Positions 41,764 through 49,928 of a stretch of DNA of 64,000 nucleotides are shown here, one piece after another (position 1 is the stretch's first letter; every line of letters begins with the position of its first letter). The translations under genes were made by a program, and so were the position numbers. Source of the DNA: CADEER01 sp965216585 (GTDB lineage: Bacteria > Desulfobacterota > Binatia > HRBIN30 > CADEER01); NCBI GenBank assembly GCA_965216585.1, contig CBDCGC010000003.1, positions 3,472,001-3,536,000 on the forward strand, in the 5' to 3' direction. Below the pieces are notes generated by a model, which did not search any database, was not told the DNA's origin, and was given only the letters and a program-made list of their open reading frames with translations.

Positions 41764-42981
41764 ATGAGGCGCTTGGTGTTTGTCGGTTTTGCCGTCCTCT
41801 TCGCGGCGGTCGTATACGGCGAAGACGTGCCGCCCGATGATGTGGGGCGGTCGCTTTCGCTGCCCAAGGCGTTCGACGATCACTGGGTCTGGCTCAATGA
41901 GCCGCTCATGAAACACGCCAAGCTCTTTGACGGAGACAGTGGTGAGGTACTGGGAATCGTCGACGCCGGTGGTTCTCTGACCGGTCGGCACCCCTTGATC
42001 TCGCGCCAGCGCGGCGAGACCTATGTGATGGAGACGTTCTACTCGCGCGGCAATCGCGGCGTGCGCAAGGACTTCATCACCATCTACGATTCGAAGTCTC
42101 TGCGGGTCATCGGCGAGGTCGAGATTCCGCCGCGCACGGCCGATGTCGGGCACGGACTGGCACTCGGCGCCGTTCTCGACGGGTCTCGTTTTCTCGTCGT
42201 CTTCAATCAGGAGCCGGCCAACTCGGTGGCGGTCGTCGATCTCGCGGCGCGCACCTACCTTGGCGAGATTGCGACGGCCGGCTGCGCGCTCGTCTATCCG
42301 GTCGGACCGCGTGTCTTCGGCATGTTGTGCGGTGACGGCACGGCGTTGCGCGTCGAGCTCGATGAGGACGGACGCCAGAAAGCTCTTTCCTCCAGTGATG
42401 TGTTCTTCGACGTCGTCGAGGACCCGCTGACCGAAAAAGGCGTGCGCGACGGTGAGCGATGGTTGTTCGCGTCGTTCGAGGGGTATTTGCACGAGATCGA
42501 CTTCACTTCCGCACCGCCGCGGCTGACGGCGCGTTGGTCGCTCTTCAGCGATGGGGAGCGGGCGTACCAATGGCGTATCGGCGGGATCCAGCATCTCGCC
42601 CTGCATCGTCCGAGCAAGCGGCTTTTTTCGGTCGTTCATCAAGGTGGCAAGGGGACACACAAAGACGCCGGCACGGAAGTGTGGGTTTATGATCTCGAGC
42701 AGCGCCAGCGCGTGCAGACGATCGCGACGCCGAAACTGCTGGCAAACTTTCTGCGCCGCATGACGGGCGTCGACGCCGATTCGTGGACGGCTTGGCTGAT
42801 GACCAGGGCGATGCCGAGCCGCGGTGTGCACAGCGTCGTCGTCACCCGCGACGAACGACCCTTACTCTTCGTTCGCCACCGCGAGACGGGGAGCGCCGGC
42901 GTCTTCGACGCGCTGAGCGGCGAGCTGTTGCGCTATCTCGAGGAGAGCGGCCTCGGTGGTGCTCTGATGGTGGTGCCGTGA
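41764..42981 (+). CDS. aauB: Amine dehydrogenase large (heavy) subunit
   Basis: A 405-residue periplasmic beta-propeller subunit of a TTQ-dependent amine dehydrogenase (methylamine or aralkylamine type; MauB/AauB). Signal peptide 1-19 (VVYG/ED). Propeller strands such as NQEPANSVAVVDLAARTYLG, FSVVHQGGKGTHKDAGTEVW and VWVYDLEQRQRVQTIATPK match the family. The heavy chain pairs with the TTQ light chain encoded at 44134. It begins the operon aauB-mauE-mauD-aauA-cytochrome-permease; its stop overlaps the mauE ATG (TGATG). Methylamine and aromatic-amine types cannot be separated from sequence alone, so the symbol is tentative. Confidence 0.85.
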   Translation: MRRLVFVGFAVLFAAVVYGEDVPPDDVGRSLSLPKAFDDHWVWLNEPLMKHAKLFDGDSGEVLGIVDAGGSLTGRHPLISRQRGETYVMETFYSRGNRGVRKDFITIYDSKSLRVIGEVEIPPRTADVGHGLALGAVLDGSRFLVVFNQEPANSVAVVDLAARTYLGEIATAGCALVYPVGPRVFGMLCGDGTALRVELDEDGRQKALSSSDVFFDVVEDPLTEKGVRDGERWLFASFEGYLHEIDFTSAPPRLTARWSLFSDGERAYQWRIGGIQHLALHRPSKRLFSVVHQGGKGTHKDAGTEVWVYDLEQRQRVQTIATPKLLANFLRRMTGVDADSWTAWLMTRAMPSRGVHSVVVTRDERPLLFVRHRETGSAGVFDALSGELLRYLEESGLGGALMVVP

Positions 42982-43523
42982 TGGTCGGCGTGTTGCGCGA
43001 CCCGGTCGTCCACGCCGCCGTCGCCCTCGGAGTGGCGATTCTCTTCGCCGCCGCGGCGCTGCACAAGTGTCGCGACGTCCGCGCTTTCATCGACACGCTG
43101 CGCAACTACCGGTTGTTACCCGATTCGCTCGTCGCTCTGATGGCGGTAGTTGTCATCAAAGCAGAGCTGTTGGTTGCGATTGGCGTGCTGCTGCCCACCT
43201 GGCGCGCGGCTGCGGGTGTTGCCGCGGCGGGGTTGCTCTCGCTCTACGCTCTTGCCATCGCAATCAATCTGGCGCGCGGCCGGCGCGGTATCGATTGCGG
43301 CTGCCTCGGGCCGGGCCGTCGCCAGCCGATTTCGGAGTGGTTGTTGGTTCGCAACGCCTGTGTCATCGCAGTGGCGATGGTGCTGGCGCTCGAGCCGACC
43401 TCGCGCGCTCTGGTTTGGATCGACGCCGTTTCCCTACTCGGCTGCGTGACGACTCTTTCCGTACTTTGGCTTTGTGCGAACCGCCTCATCGAGACGTGGC
43501 CGCGATTGGTGGCAATGCGGTGA
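42981..43523 (+). CDS. mauE: MauE-like membrane protein for amine dehydrogenase maturation
   Basis: A 180-residue inner-membrane protein with about four to five helices (VALGVAILFAAAALHKC; LMAVVVIKAELLVAIGVLL; GVAAAGLLSLYALAIAINLA; VIAVAMVLALEP; LLGCVTTLSVLWLCA). The short motif DCGCLG between helices three and four is typical of MauE and suggests thiol chemistry. MauE and MauD are needed to make the disulphide-rich TTQ subunit. It overlaps aauB by 1 bp and mauD by 4 bp (GTGA). Confidence 0.88.
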   Translation: MVGVLRDPVVHAAVALGVAILFAAAALHKCRDVRAFIDTLRNYRLLPDSLVALMAVVVIKAELLVAIGVLLPTWRAAAGVAAAGLLSLYALAIAINLARGRRGIDCGCLGPGRRQPISEWLLVRNACVIAVAMVLALEPTSRALVWIDAVSLLGCVTTLSVLWLCANRLIETWPRLVAMR

Positions 43524-44137
43524 GTCAGGCCTTGCTCATCTCCAACGCCTTGCTGTGGCTGGCTGTCGTCGCACTTGGCGCCGTCGTCCTGGCCCTGGTG
43601 CGTCAGATCGGGGTTCTGCATGAGCGGATCACGCCGGTCGGTGCTCTGGTTACGCAGGCCGGGTTGCGCAGCGGCGAAGTTACGCCGGCCATGCCGCTGA
43701 CCGCCGTCGACGGCAGCGACCTGATCGTCGGCGGTGAGGAAATGCGCGATCAGCCGACCTTGCTCTTTTTCGTTTCGCCGACCTGCCCGGTCTGCAAGAC
43801 GCTGTTGCCTGCGGTGCAAGCGCTGGCACGCGATGAAGTGCCGCCGTTGCGCCTCGTAGTGGCCAGTGACGGCGATCCGGCCGAGCATCGGCGTTTCGTC
43901 GAAGAGCAGGGAATCAACGCGTCGACCTACGTGTTGTCGAGTACCTTGGGGCTCACCTATCAGGTTGCGAAGTTGCCCTTCGCTGCCTTGATCGATGAAG
44001 AAGGCGTGTTGCGCGCCAGTGGGTTGGTCAACACGCGAGAGCATTTGGAAAGCTTGCTCGAGGCGCGCCGCTTGGCCGTCGCGTCGGTGCAGGAATTCTT
44101 GGAGCGCGAGCAGAGTGCGCAGGAAGGGCGAGCATGA
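43520..44137 (+). CDS. mauD: MauD-like thioredoxin-fold protein for TTQ subunit folding
   Basis: A 205-residue membrane-anchored thioredoxin-like protein. One N-terminal helix (ALLISNALLWLAVVALGAVVLALV) is followed by a periplasmic domain with the CxxC site FFVSPTCPVCKTLLPAV and a cis-Pro region KLPFAALIDEEG. It should form or reshuffle the six or more disulphides of the light chain. The GTG at 43520 is required by the overlap with the mauE stop; no in-frame ATG exists nearby. The stop overlaps the light-chain ATG by 4 bp. Confidence 0.88.
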   Translation: MSQALLISNALLWLAVVALGAVVLALVRQIGVLHERITPVGALVTQAGLRSGEVTPAMPLTAVDGSDLIVGGEEMRDQPTLLFFVSPTCPVCKTLLPAVQALARDEVPPLRLVVASDGDPAEHRRFVEEQGINASTYVLSSTLGLTYQVAKLPFAALIDEEGVLRASGLVNTREHLESLLEARRLAVASVQEFLEREQSAQEGRA

Positions 44138-44688
44138 ACGTCGACGACTGGGTCGAATCGTACGCGCGGCGCTTGGCACGCCTGCACGGCCGGCGCGGGT
44201 TTCTCGCTCGCCTTGGTGTGTTTTTCACGGGTGCTGCGGCGATTCCGCTGTTGCCGGTGATGCGCGGTCTTGCGGCCGCCGGGATTGCGCACAACGCCGA
44301 GGGGCAAGATGAAGACATCGATGGTGCGCAAGGCGATCCGACGAAATGCGAGTACTGGCGGCATTGCGCGATCGACGGCTTCCTCTGTTCGTGCTGTGGT
44401 GGTTCGCAGACGGCCTGCCCGCCGGGTACCGAAATGGCGCCGGTGTCGTGGATCGGGACCTGCCGCAACCCTGCCGACGGCAAGAACTACGCCATTTGGT
44501 ACAACGACTGTTGTGGTCGCGGCATGTGCGGGCGCTGCTTCTGCAACCGCAACGAAGGCGATCGACCCATCTACCATCCGTATCGGAGCAACGACATCAA
44601 CTGGTGCGGTGGAACGTCGTCGCAGATCTACCACTGCTCGACGGCCTTGATCATCGGTCTGACCGAGGAAGCGCAGCCGGAAAAGTAA
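44134..44688 (+). CDS. aauA: Amine dehydrogenase TTQ light chain
   Basis: A 184-residue light chain that carries the tryptophan tryptophylquinone cofactor made from two of its own tryptophans. W106 (VSWIGTC) and W157 (NDINWCGG) are 51 residues apart, exactly as W57 and W108 of Paracoccus MADH. D125 (YNDCC) matches the catalytic Asp76. The N-terminus has a Tat-type signal (HGRRGFLARLG). The mature part has 14 cysteines, two more (C88 and C132) than the 12 of MADH. The start overlaps mauD by 4 bp. Confidence 0.92.
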   Translation: MNVDDWVESYARRLARLHGRRGFLARLGVFFTGAAAIPLLPVMRGLAAAGIAHNAEGQDEDIDGAQGDPTKCEYWRHCAIDGFLCSCCGGSQTACPPGTEMAPVSWIGTCRNPADGKNYAIWYNDCCGRGMCGRCFCNRNEGDRPIYHPYRSNDINWCGGTSSQIYHCSTALIIGLTEEAQPEK

Positions 44689-44708
44689 CCGAGAGATCAG
44701 AATCGCTC

Positions 44709-45188
44709 ATGAGCTTTGTGATCTTGCTCGCCGGCCGCGAGCAGCGACCGGTTGGAGTTGGGCCGGTTTCGCGGTCGCGGCGGCGCGGGGCTTTTCTCGC
44801 GGTGGCTGCCTTCGCCTTTCTGGTCGCAGTCTGTGATCCGGCGCGAGCGGATGAACGCCACGACTACGTCTTGCACTGCGCCGGCTGTCACAAGCCGGAC
44901 GGCTCGGGCTCGCAGGTGGTTCCGTCGCTCGCCGACATGGGTCGAGTGTTCGCGGCTCGCGGTGGGCGCGAGTATCTCATCCGTGTTCCCGGCGTTGCGC
45001 AGGCGCCTCTGTCGGATGAGAAACTGGCTTCGTTGTTGAACTGGTTGCTCGCTGAGCACGCCGGGGCCCTGGCGCTACCGTACACGGCAGCGGAAGTGCG
45101 GCGCCATCGCGCGCAGCCCCTGCGCGATCCACTGGCCGCGAGAAAGGCGATCCTCGACCGGGCGGCTGCGGCCTCGCCGAGTGAGTGA
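44709..45188 (+). CDS. Periplasmic single-haem c-type cytochrome of the amine operon
   Basis: A 159-residue protein with a signal region (GAFLAVAAFAFLVAVCDPARA, cleaved near ADE) and one haem site, LHCAGCHKPDG. PSLADMGRVF may provide the Met axial ligand. No second CxxCH is present, so it is not a di-haem MauG. It lies 20 bp after the TTQ light chain and most likely takes electrons from the amine dehydrogenase, in place of amicyanin or azurin. The ATG at 44709 is the only start consistent with the signal peptide. Confidence 0.85.
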   Translation: MSFVILLAGREQRPVGVGPVSRSRRRGAFLAVAAFAFLVAVCDPARADERHDYVLHCAGCHKPDGSGSQVVPSLADMGRVFAARGGREYLIRVPGVAQAPLSDEKLASLLNWLLAEHAGALALPYTAAEVRRHRAQPLRDPLAARKAILDRAAAASPSE

Positions 45189-46456
45189 TGGCCTTGGCGG
45201 ACGCTGCGCTCGAGCGCACGATCGGCATACCGGGGGCGGTTGCTCTCGGGCTTGGATCGATCCTCGGCAGCGGCGTCTTCGTCAGCATCGCCATCGGCGC
45301 TGGAATCGCCGGCCCGGCCGTCGTTCTCGCCGTCGTCTTGGCTGCCGTCGTTGCCACCTTCAACGGGCTGTCGAGCGCGGCGCTGGCGGCGAGTCATCCG
45401 GTCAGCGGTGGCACCTACGAATACGGATATCGCTACCTCAACCCGTTGCTCGGTTTTACGGCTGGGTGGATGTTCCTCTGCGCCAAGTCCGCCTCGGCGG
45501 CGACCGCAGCGCTCGGCTTGGCCGGGTACTGGTTTGGTTTTGGCAACGAGAGCGGCATGACTCGCATCGCGGCACTGGCCGTCGTCGGCCTGACCACGGC
45601 GCTGGTAGCGGGCGGCGTGACGCGCTCCAATCGTGTCAACGCGATCGCCGTCACCGTCACGTTGACGGCGCTGTTGGCGCTCGTCGCAGTGGCGTTGCCG
45701 TTGGTCTGGCGCCACTCGGCGGCCAACTTTTCGCCCTTCTTGCCAGCCGCTGGCTGGACCGACGTGATGCACGCCACGGCGTTGATGTTCGTCGCCTACA
45801 CCGGCTACGGTCGGGTGGCGACGCTCGGTGAAGAAGTGCGCGATCCGGCGCGAACCATCCCACGTGCGGTGATCGCGACGCTGGTCGTGGCGATGTTGCT
45901 CTACGTAGCCGTCGCGGCGGCGAGCGTCGGTGTTCTCGGCGCCGCGCCGCTGGCGCAATCGGCGCGCGCCGGCGCGGCGCCCTTGCAGCGGGTGGCGCAT
46001 GCCGTCGGTCTACCGGTTTGGCCGATCTGGCTCGCGTCGTTTGCCGCGATGTACGGAGTGCTGCTCAATCTTCTTCTTGGATTGTCGCGTGTCGTGCTCG
46101 CCATGGCGCGTCGTGCTGACGTGCCGAGCGCGCTTGCTGCCGTCGATGAGAAAACCAGCTCGCCGCGCCGCGCCGTCGTGGCGACCGGTGTGTTGATCGC
46201 CTTGTTGGTGTTGATCGGCGACGTGAAGTCCACGTGGTCGTTCTCCGCCTTCACCGTGTTGGTGTACTACGCGCTGACCAACCTGGCGGCGTTGCGCTTG
46301 TCGCGCCAGCAGCGCCGATTTACGGCTGCGCTGCCGTTGGCCGGACTGATCTCCTGTCTATCACTTGCGTTTTGGGTCGAGCCGGCGGTGTGGATGAGCG
46401 GCCTCGGATTTCTCGCTGCCGGGGTGTTGTGGTTTGGTTTGGCGCGCCAGCGATGA
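45188..46456 (+). CDS. APC-superfamily amino acid/amine permease
   Basis: A 422-residue inner-membrane transporter with about twelve helices. The N-terminal IPGAVALGLGSILGSGVFVS and then AAGPAV-like GIAGPAVVLAVVL are the signature of the APC family. HPVSGGTYEYGYRYLNPLLG and VMHATALMFVAYTGYGRVAT also fit. Its ATG overlaps the cytochrome stop (TGATG), so it is part of the amine operon. It may import amines, the amino-acid precursor, or export product. The last base of the operon is 15 bp from a convergent gene. Confidence 0.88.
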   Translation: MALADAALERTIGIPGAVALGLGSILGSGVFVSIAIGAGIAGPAVVLAVVLAAVVATFNGLSSAALAASHPVSGGTYEYGYRYLNPLLGFTAGWMFLCAKSASAATAALGLAGYWFGFGNESGMTRIAALAVVGLTTALVAGGVTRSNRVNAIAVTVTLTALLALVAVALPLVWRHSAANFSPFLPAAGWTDVMHATALMFVAYTGYGRVATLGEEVRDPARTIPRAVIATLVVAMLLYVAVAAASVGVLGAAPLAQSARAGAAPLQRVAHAVGLPVWPIWLASFAAMYGVLLNLLLGLSRVVLAMARRADVPSALAAVDEKTSSPRRAVVATGVLIALLVLIGDVKSTWSFSAFTVLVYYALTNLAALRLSRQQRRFTAALPLAGLISCLSLAFWVEPAVWMSGLGFLAAGVLWFGLARQR

Positions 46457-46471
46457 AGAGGATCGATCGCA

Positions 46472-46954
46472 TCAACGTTCGGTCAGGTGGAAGAACCAGC
46501 TCGTGATGTCACGGTCCGGATCGCCGAGATCGTAGCGGTCGGCGAACGCCTGTGCGACGCGTTTGCGGGTCTCCCGATTGCCCACCTTGACGGCGCGCTG
46601 CTCGAAGATCTGGTCGCCGATGCGAACGCGCACGCGCGGGTCTTCGATGACGACCTTGGTCCAGCGCCGGCGGGCACCGAAGGCGGAAGGGACGTAGAGC
46701 TCACCGTCGACGACGGCGTTCCACACGCTGAGCGACCACGGTCGATGCGGCCGAATCTCCAACTCGATGACTTTGCCGGGATTGAGAGCGGCCCAATCGG
46801 GATCGGCGTCGCCGTTGACCGGACCCTGCAGCGCCCCACCGGGAATCGGCCCGAGCGGACCGTCGAGGAAGAACCCGCCGAGGGTGTCGAGGAGAACGAA
46901 GGTGAGGATCAGCACACCAACCACACCGAGCACCCATTGCGCGATCTTCTTCAT
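46472..46954 (-). CDS. Small membrane-anchored protein of unknown function
   Basis: 160 residues: one N-terminal helix (IAQWVLGVVGVLILTFVLLDTLGGFFLD) and a beta-rich domain with PGKVIELEIRPHRPWSLSVW, VVDGELYVPSAFGARRRWTK and VRVRIGDQIFEQRAVKV. This strand pattern resembles the split beta-barrels of deazaflavin (F420)-dependent nitroreductase-type proteins, but no cofactor residues can be pointed out. The ATG at 46954 overlaps the stop of the GST-like gene by 4 bp, so the two are co-translated. Function unassigned. Confidence 0.7.
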   Translation of the reverse strand: MKKIAQWVLGVVGVLILTFVLLDTLGGFFLDGPLGPIPGGALQGPVNGDADPDWAALNPGKVIELEIRPHRPWSLSVWNAVVDGELYVPSAFGARRRWTKVVIEDPRVRVRIGDQIFEQRAVKVGNRETRKRVAQAFADRYDLGDPDRDITSWFFHLTER

Positions 46955-48291
46955 GTCTCCTTGGGGTCCTTCGAGTAGAGAAGCCCGCCGCGTTTCTCGA
47001 TCGCACAACCTCGCAACAGCCCGTCGAGCGCGAGGATCTCGCTACCCCCGGGCAAGCTTGCCAGCAGCGACTCGAGTGCAGCGCGGCCGGCGTTCGAGTA
47101 GGCGTGCAGGTCGCGCGCAAGTCGCTGCAGCATCCACACTTGATAGGGAACGACCATGCGGCGGCTGCGTGCGCCGCCGATCGAGAACTCGTGCGTCAGC
47201 GGCCCCCCGTCTTGCTGTAGCGATTCAAAGCCGGGCGAGGCGAAGAACGACTTGCCCGGGATTTCGTCACCGCGCTGGTGCGCGGTACTGTCGAGAAGGG
47301 CGCGCAATCGCTCGACCGAGCTGGTCAGCACCGGCCACATCTCGACAAAGAAGATCTCGAGCAGCGGCAGCAGAGTCGGCGCGACTTCGTCGTCGTTCAG
47401 CCAGGCACCACCGTCGCTGGTTGCCGGGCGGCCGACCAGCTCATTGCCCTCGCCGACGCTGTAGATCTTCTGTCCGTAGGTGCGGGCGTTGAGAGCGTTG
47501 GTGGCGTTGGTGCGCTCGACCCACTCGCTGACCAGCGGATGGCGCGCGCGCAGCTCGAAGCCGGAAACCGCATCGCGGAAGAGATGAGCGTAGAGCGGAG
47601 CCATGAGGGCGAAGTCGGCGAGAGAGGGCAGGCCACCGAGGACGAAGTCGTGAACGGAGAAATGCTCTTCGAGGATGTCGAGGATGCGGTCGTTGCTCGC
47701 TTTCCAGGCGGCGCCGGTTACGTCGTTGACGCCGAGATCGACGAGACCGCGGTAGACACCGCGCGGATTGGTTTTCGCCTCTTTGATGCCGAAGAGATTT
47801 TCGAAGAGGAAGCGGCCGGCCTGGCGGCGCTCTGCGCCGTTGCTGTCGGGATGGAGAAACGCTCCCCACTGTTGCTCGTTGAAGGCGGCGTGCGACGGGT
47901 CGGCGTCTTCGAGTGTATACAGCCAGCGCTCCCAGAATGCGTACACCAGCATCCACTCGTCGGCGAGCAGCTCGATCAGATAGCAGATCAGGCGTTGGCG
48001 CGGTGAGGAGTTGGCATCGGGGATGACCGGCGGGTCGGGGTGGGCGTGCTCGCAGAAGTCGATGATCTCCGAACTGTCCTGCACCCAGGTGCCGTCGGGT
48101 GCGAGGAGCTGTGGGACGGCGCCGGTTTGCGTCGCCGGCAGCAGCAGGTTGGCGATCAGCTCCTGGCTGGCCAGAATGTCCTCGTAGTCGAGGCTGCCGC
48201 CGTATCGCTTGTAGCGCAGGTAGGCGCGCACCTTACCGGAGAAGTAGCTGTGCTCCCAGGAGAAGAGGCGGTAGCGACGGGGCTCCGGCAT
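46951..48291 (-). CDS. Glutathione S-transferase-like protein with an extra C-terminal domain
   Basis: A 446-residue protein, twice the usual GST length. The N-terminus is a GST thioredoxin domain (RLFSWEHSYFSGKVRAYLRY, GAVPQLLAPDGTWVQDSSEI with the SS/SD-type glutathione-binding turn). The helical GST_C part (about 90-260) includes FVLGGLPSLADFALMAPLYA. Residues 300-446 form an additional helical region with no family I recognise. The start is set at 48291, where the GST domain begins; the longer reading adds 22 unlikely residues. Its start region overlaps the divergent pcm leader. Confidence 0.8.
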   Translation of the reverse strand: MPEPRRYRLFSWEHSYFSGKVRAYLRYKRYGGSLDYEDILASQELIANLLLPATQTGAVPQLLAPDGTWVQDSSEIIDFCEHAHPDPPVIPDANSSPRQRLICYLIELLADEWMLVYAFWERWLYTLEDADPSHAAFNEQQWGAFLHPDSNGAERRQAGRFLFENLFGIKEAKTNPRGVYRGLVDLGVNDVTGAAWKASNDRILDILEEHFSVHDFVLGGLPSLADFALMAPLYAHLFRDAVSGFELRARHPLVSEWVERTNATNALNARTYGQKIYSVGEGNELVGRPATSDGGAWLNDDEVAPTLLPLLEIFFVEMWPVLTSSVERLRALLDSTAHQRGDEIPGKSFFASPGFESLQQDGGPLTHEFSIGGARSRRMVVPYQVWMLQRLARDLHAYSNAGRAALESLLASLPGGSEILALDGLLRGCAIEKRGGLLYSKDPKET

Positions 48292-48340
48292 GGTTCGTGT
48301 CCATAGAATGTTTGCGCCGGGTGCGCTACTGCGGTGCGAA

Positions 48341-49108
48341 ATGTCGGTCCTGCGCACATCCGTCGGATGGACGATCTACGCCGTCGCCCTGTCGCTGGCG
48401 GCGGTGGGCTGCGAGCGCGGCCAAGCTCCAAATGTCCAGGGTTTGGCGGTGGCCACGGCGGGCGAGGACTTCGCCGCTGAGCGCGCGCGCATGGTGGTGG
48501 AGCAGATCGCCGCGCGCGGCGTCAGCGATCCCCGCGTTCTCACGGCGCTGCGCGCCGTACCGCGTCACGAGCTGATTCCGGCGTCGCTGCGCCCACTTGC
48601 CTACGCCGACCGGCCGCTGCCCATCGAGCACCGGCAGACGATCTCGCAGCCCTACATCGTCGCCTTGATGACCGAGCTGGCGCGCGTCGAGGCAGCGTCG
48701 AAAGTGCTCGAGATCGGCACCGGCTCGGGCTATCAGGCGGCGGTGTTGGCCGAGGTCGCTGCCGAGGTCTATTCGATCGAGATCATCGCCGAGCTCGCGG
48801 CGAGCGCCCGCGCCAATCTCGACCGGCTCGGCTACGAACGGGTACGCATCCGCCACGGCGACGGCTATCGCGGCTGGCCCGAAGAGGCGCCGTTCGACGC
48901 CATCCTCGTCACCGCGGCGCCGCCGGAAGTCCCGGCGCCGCTGCTGCAACAGCTCGCCATCGGCGGCCGCTTGGTGCTACCGGTCGGCGAGCGCCGGCAA
49001 GAGCTGCACGTCATCGAGCGCAGCTCCAGCGGCTACCGCGAAACCAGCGTACTGCCGGTGCGTTTCGTTCCCATGACCGGTGAGGTCGAAAATCAAAATG
49101 ACCGGTGA
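48341..49108 (+). CDS. pcm: Protein-L-isoaspartate O-methyltransferase, exported form
   Basis: A 255-residue enzyme that methylates L-isoaspartyl residues to start their repair, using S-adenosylmethionine. Family motifs are VEQIAARGVSDPRVLTALRA, the SAM site VLEIGTGSGYQAAVLAE, and GGRLVLPVGE. The N-terminus is a signal with lipobox-like LAAVGC (C near 24), so this copy acts in the periplasm, as known for some Gram-negative Pcm proteins. The usual ending VRFVPMTG is followed by VENQNDR, encoded by the first units of the 25-bp repeat that starts at 49073. ATGs at 48290 and 48308 are less likely starts. Confidence 0.88.
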   Translation: MSVLRTSVGWTIYAVALSLAAVGCERGQAPNVQGLAVATAGEDFAAERARMVVEQIAARGVSDPRVLTALRAVPRHELIPASLRPLAYADRPLPIEHRQTISQPYIVALMTELARVEAASKVLEIGTGSGYQAAVLAEVAAEVYSIEIIAELAASARANLDRLGYERVRIRHGDGYRGWPEEAPFDAILVTAAPPEVPAPLLQQLAIGGRLVLPVGERRQELHVIERSSSGYRETSVLPVRFVPMTGEVENQNDR

Positions 49109-49222
49109 GGTCGAAAATCAAAATGACCGGTGAGGTCGAAAATCAAAATGACCGGTGAGGTCGAAAATCAAAATGACCGGTGAGGTCGAAAATCAAAATG
49201 ACCGGTGAGGTCGAAAATCAAA
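49073..49222. repeat. 25-bp tandem repeat, six units plus a degenerate seventh
   Basis: ATGACCGGTGAGGTCGAAAA plus TCAAA repeats exactly at 49073, 49098, 49123, 49148, 49173 and 49198; a seventh copy degrades after ACGACCGGTGAA. The first unit is the 3' end of pcm, and the pcm stop codon lies in the second. Because 25 is not a multiple of three, extra units do not lengthen the protein. The gap from 49109 to 49314 holds only this array and the brnT promoter region, with TATATT at 49293-49298. Confidence 0.95.
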
Positions 49223-49314
49223 ACGACCGGTGAAACTCAACCGGTAAAGGGGCGACGTTTCGAGGGCCAACGGACCGAGTTGAGCGGACGGGTATATTGT
49301 AATACATTAGCTGC

Positions 49315-49581
49315 GTGAAATTCGTCTGGGACGAACGGAAAGCTGCATCGAATTTCCGGAAGCACGGTGTTTCCTTTGAAGAGGCGTCTACGGCTTTCTA
49401 CGATGAGCTGAGTGCGTACTATCCGGACAGCCTGCACGATGATCGCTTCATTCTAGTAGGGTACTCAATCAAGCGACGGTTGCTCTTCGTTGTTTACGCC
49501 GAGGTATCTGCGGAGCACATTCGTATCATCAGCGCACGAAAGGCCACTCGACATGAAAAAACGCGTTACGAGAACGACTGA
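49315..49581 (+). CDS. brnT: BrnT toxin
   Basis: An 88-residue RelE-like ribonuclease toxin. MKFVWDERKAASNFRKHGVS, FEEASTAFYDE, DRFILVGYS, RRLLFVVYAE and the C-terminal IRIISARKATRHEKTRYE are all family hallmarks. It starts with GTG. The brnA start lies 29 bp inside it (49553). The unit is typical type II toxin-antitoxin, toxin first. Confidence 0.92.
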   Translation: MKFVWDERKAASNFRKHGVSFEEASTAFYDELSAYYPDSLHDDRFILVGYSIKRRLLFVVYAEVSAEHIRIISARKATRHEKTRYEND

Positions 49582-49888
49582 TCCGCTTGACGGAAATGTC
49601 GACTTCCGACGTTTTGGTCCGGTGCGGCGCAATGCCTTCGCCGGAGCTGGCGAACCGGGAGGCCCTTCGCTTGCTGCTCTTTGGGAAATGCCGCAACTGA
49701 CGAACCGCGACGTGATGTTGCGGCGTGGGAACCCCGGAAAGGGGAGAAAACGTACCACGGTTGTTCGATCCGTGCGCCTGCCGGATGAGTTGTGGAAAGA
49801 GCTCGAACGCACGGCCCGCTCGAGGCACCTAAACCTACACCAAGCAATGCGTGCTGCGCTCATCGGCTGGATTCGCCGTGCGGATTGA
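49553..49888 (+). CDS. brnA: BrnA antitoxin
   Basis: A 111-residue antitoxin with a C-terminal ribbon-helix-helix. TTVVRSVRLPDELWKELERTARSRHLNLHQ (about 75-105) is the RHH-type DNA-binding segment. The N-terminal half is disordered, Arg-rich and would wrap the toxin. The ATG at 49553 overlaps brnT by 29 bp. It should neutralise BrnT and repress the operon. The N-terminal half is longer than usual for BrnA, so the exact boundary of the family match is uncertain. Confidence 0.82.
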   Translation: MKKRVTRTTDPLDGNVDFRRFGPVRRNAFAGAGEPGGPSLAALWEMPQLTNRDVMLRRGNPGKGRKRTTVVRSVRLPDELWKELERTARSRHLNLHQAMRAALIGWIRRAD

Positions 49889-49928
49889 GGAGTACTGAAG
49901 TGCTGGTCGCCAGAGTCCTCGGTGGGGT

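Noticed and set aside
41459..41867. Minus-strand frames with repeated RASDHRPQPAPRLSLRAQRV-like text
   Set aside because: They are translations of the 85-bp DNA repeat, with no start signal or independent family.
41764..44688. Firm naming as methylamine dehydrogenase (mau)
   Set aside because: Sequence alone does not separate methylamine from aralkylamine enzymes; the lack of amicyanin and other mau genes leaves the choice open.
49073..49222. CRISPR or attachment site at the 25-bp repeat
   Set aside because: Units are contiguous without spacers and continuous with the pcm 3' end; no integrase is near.
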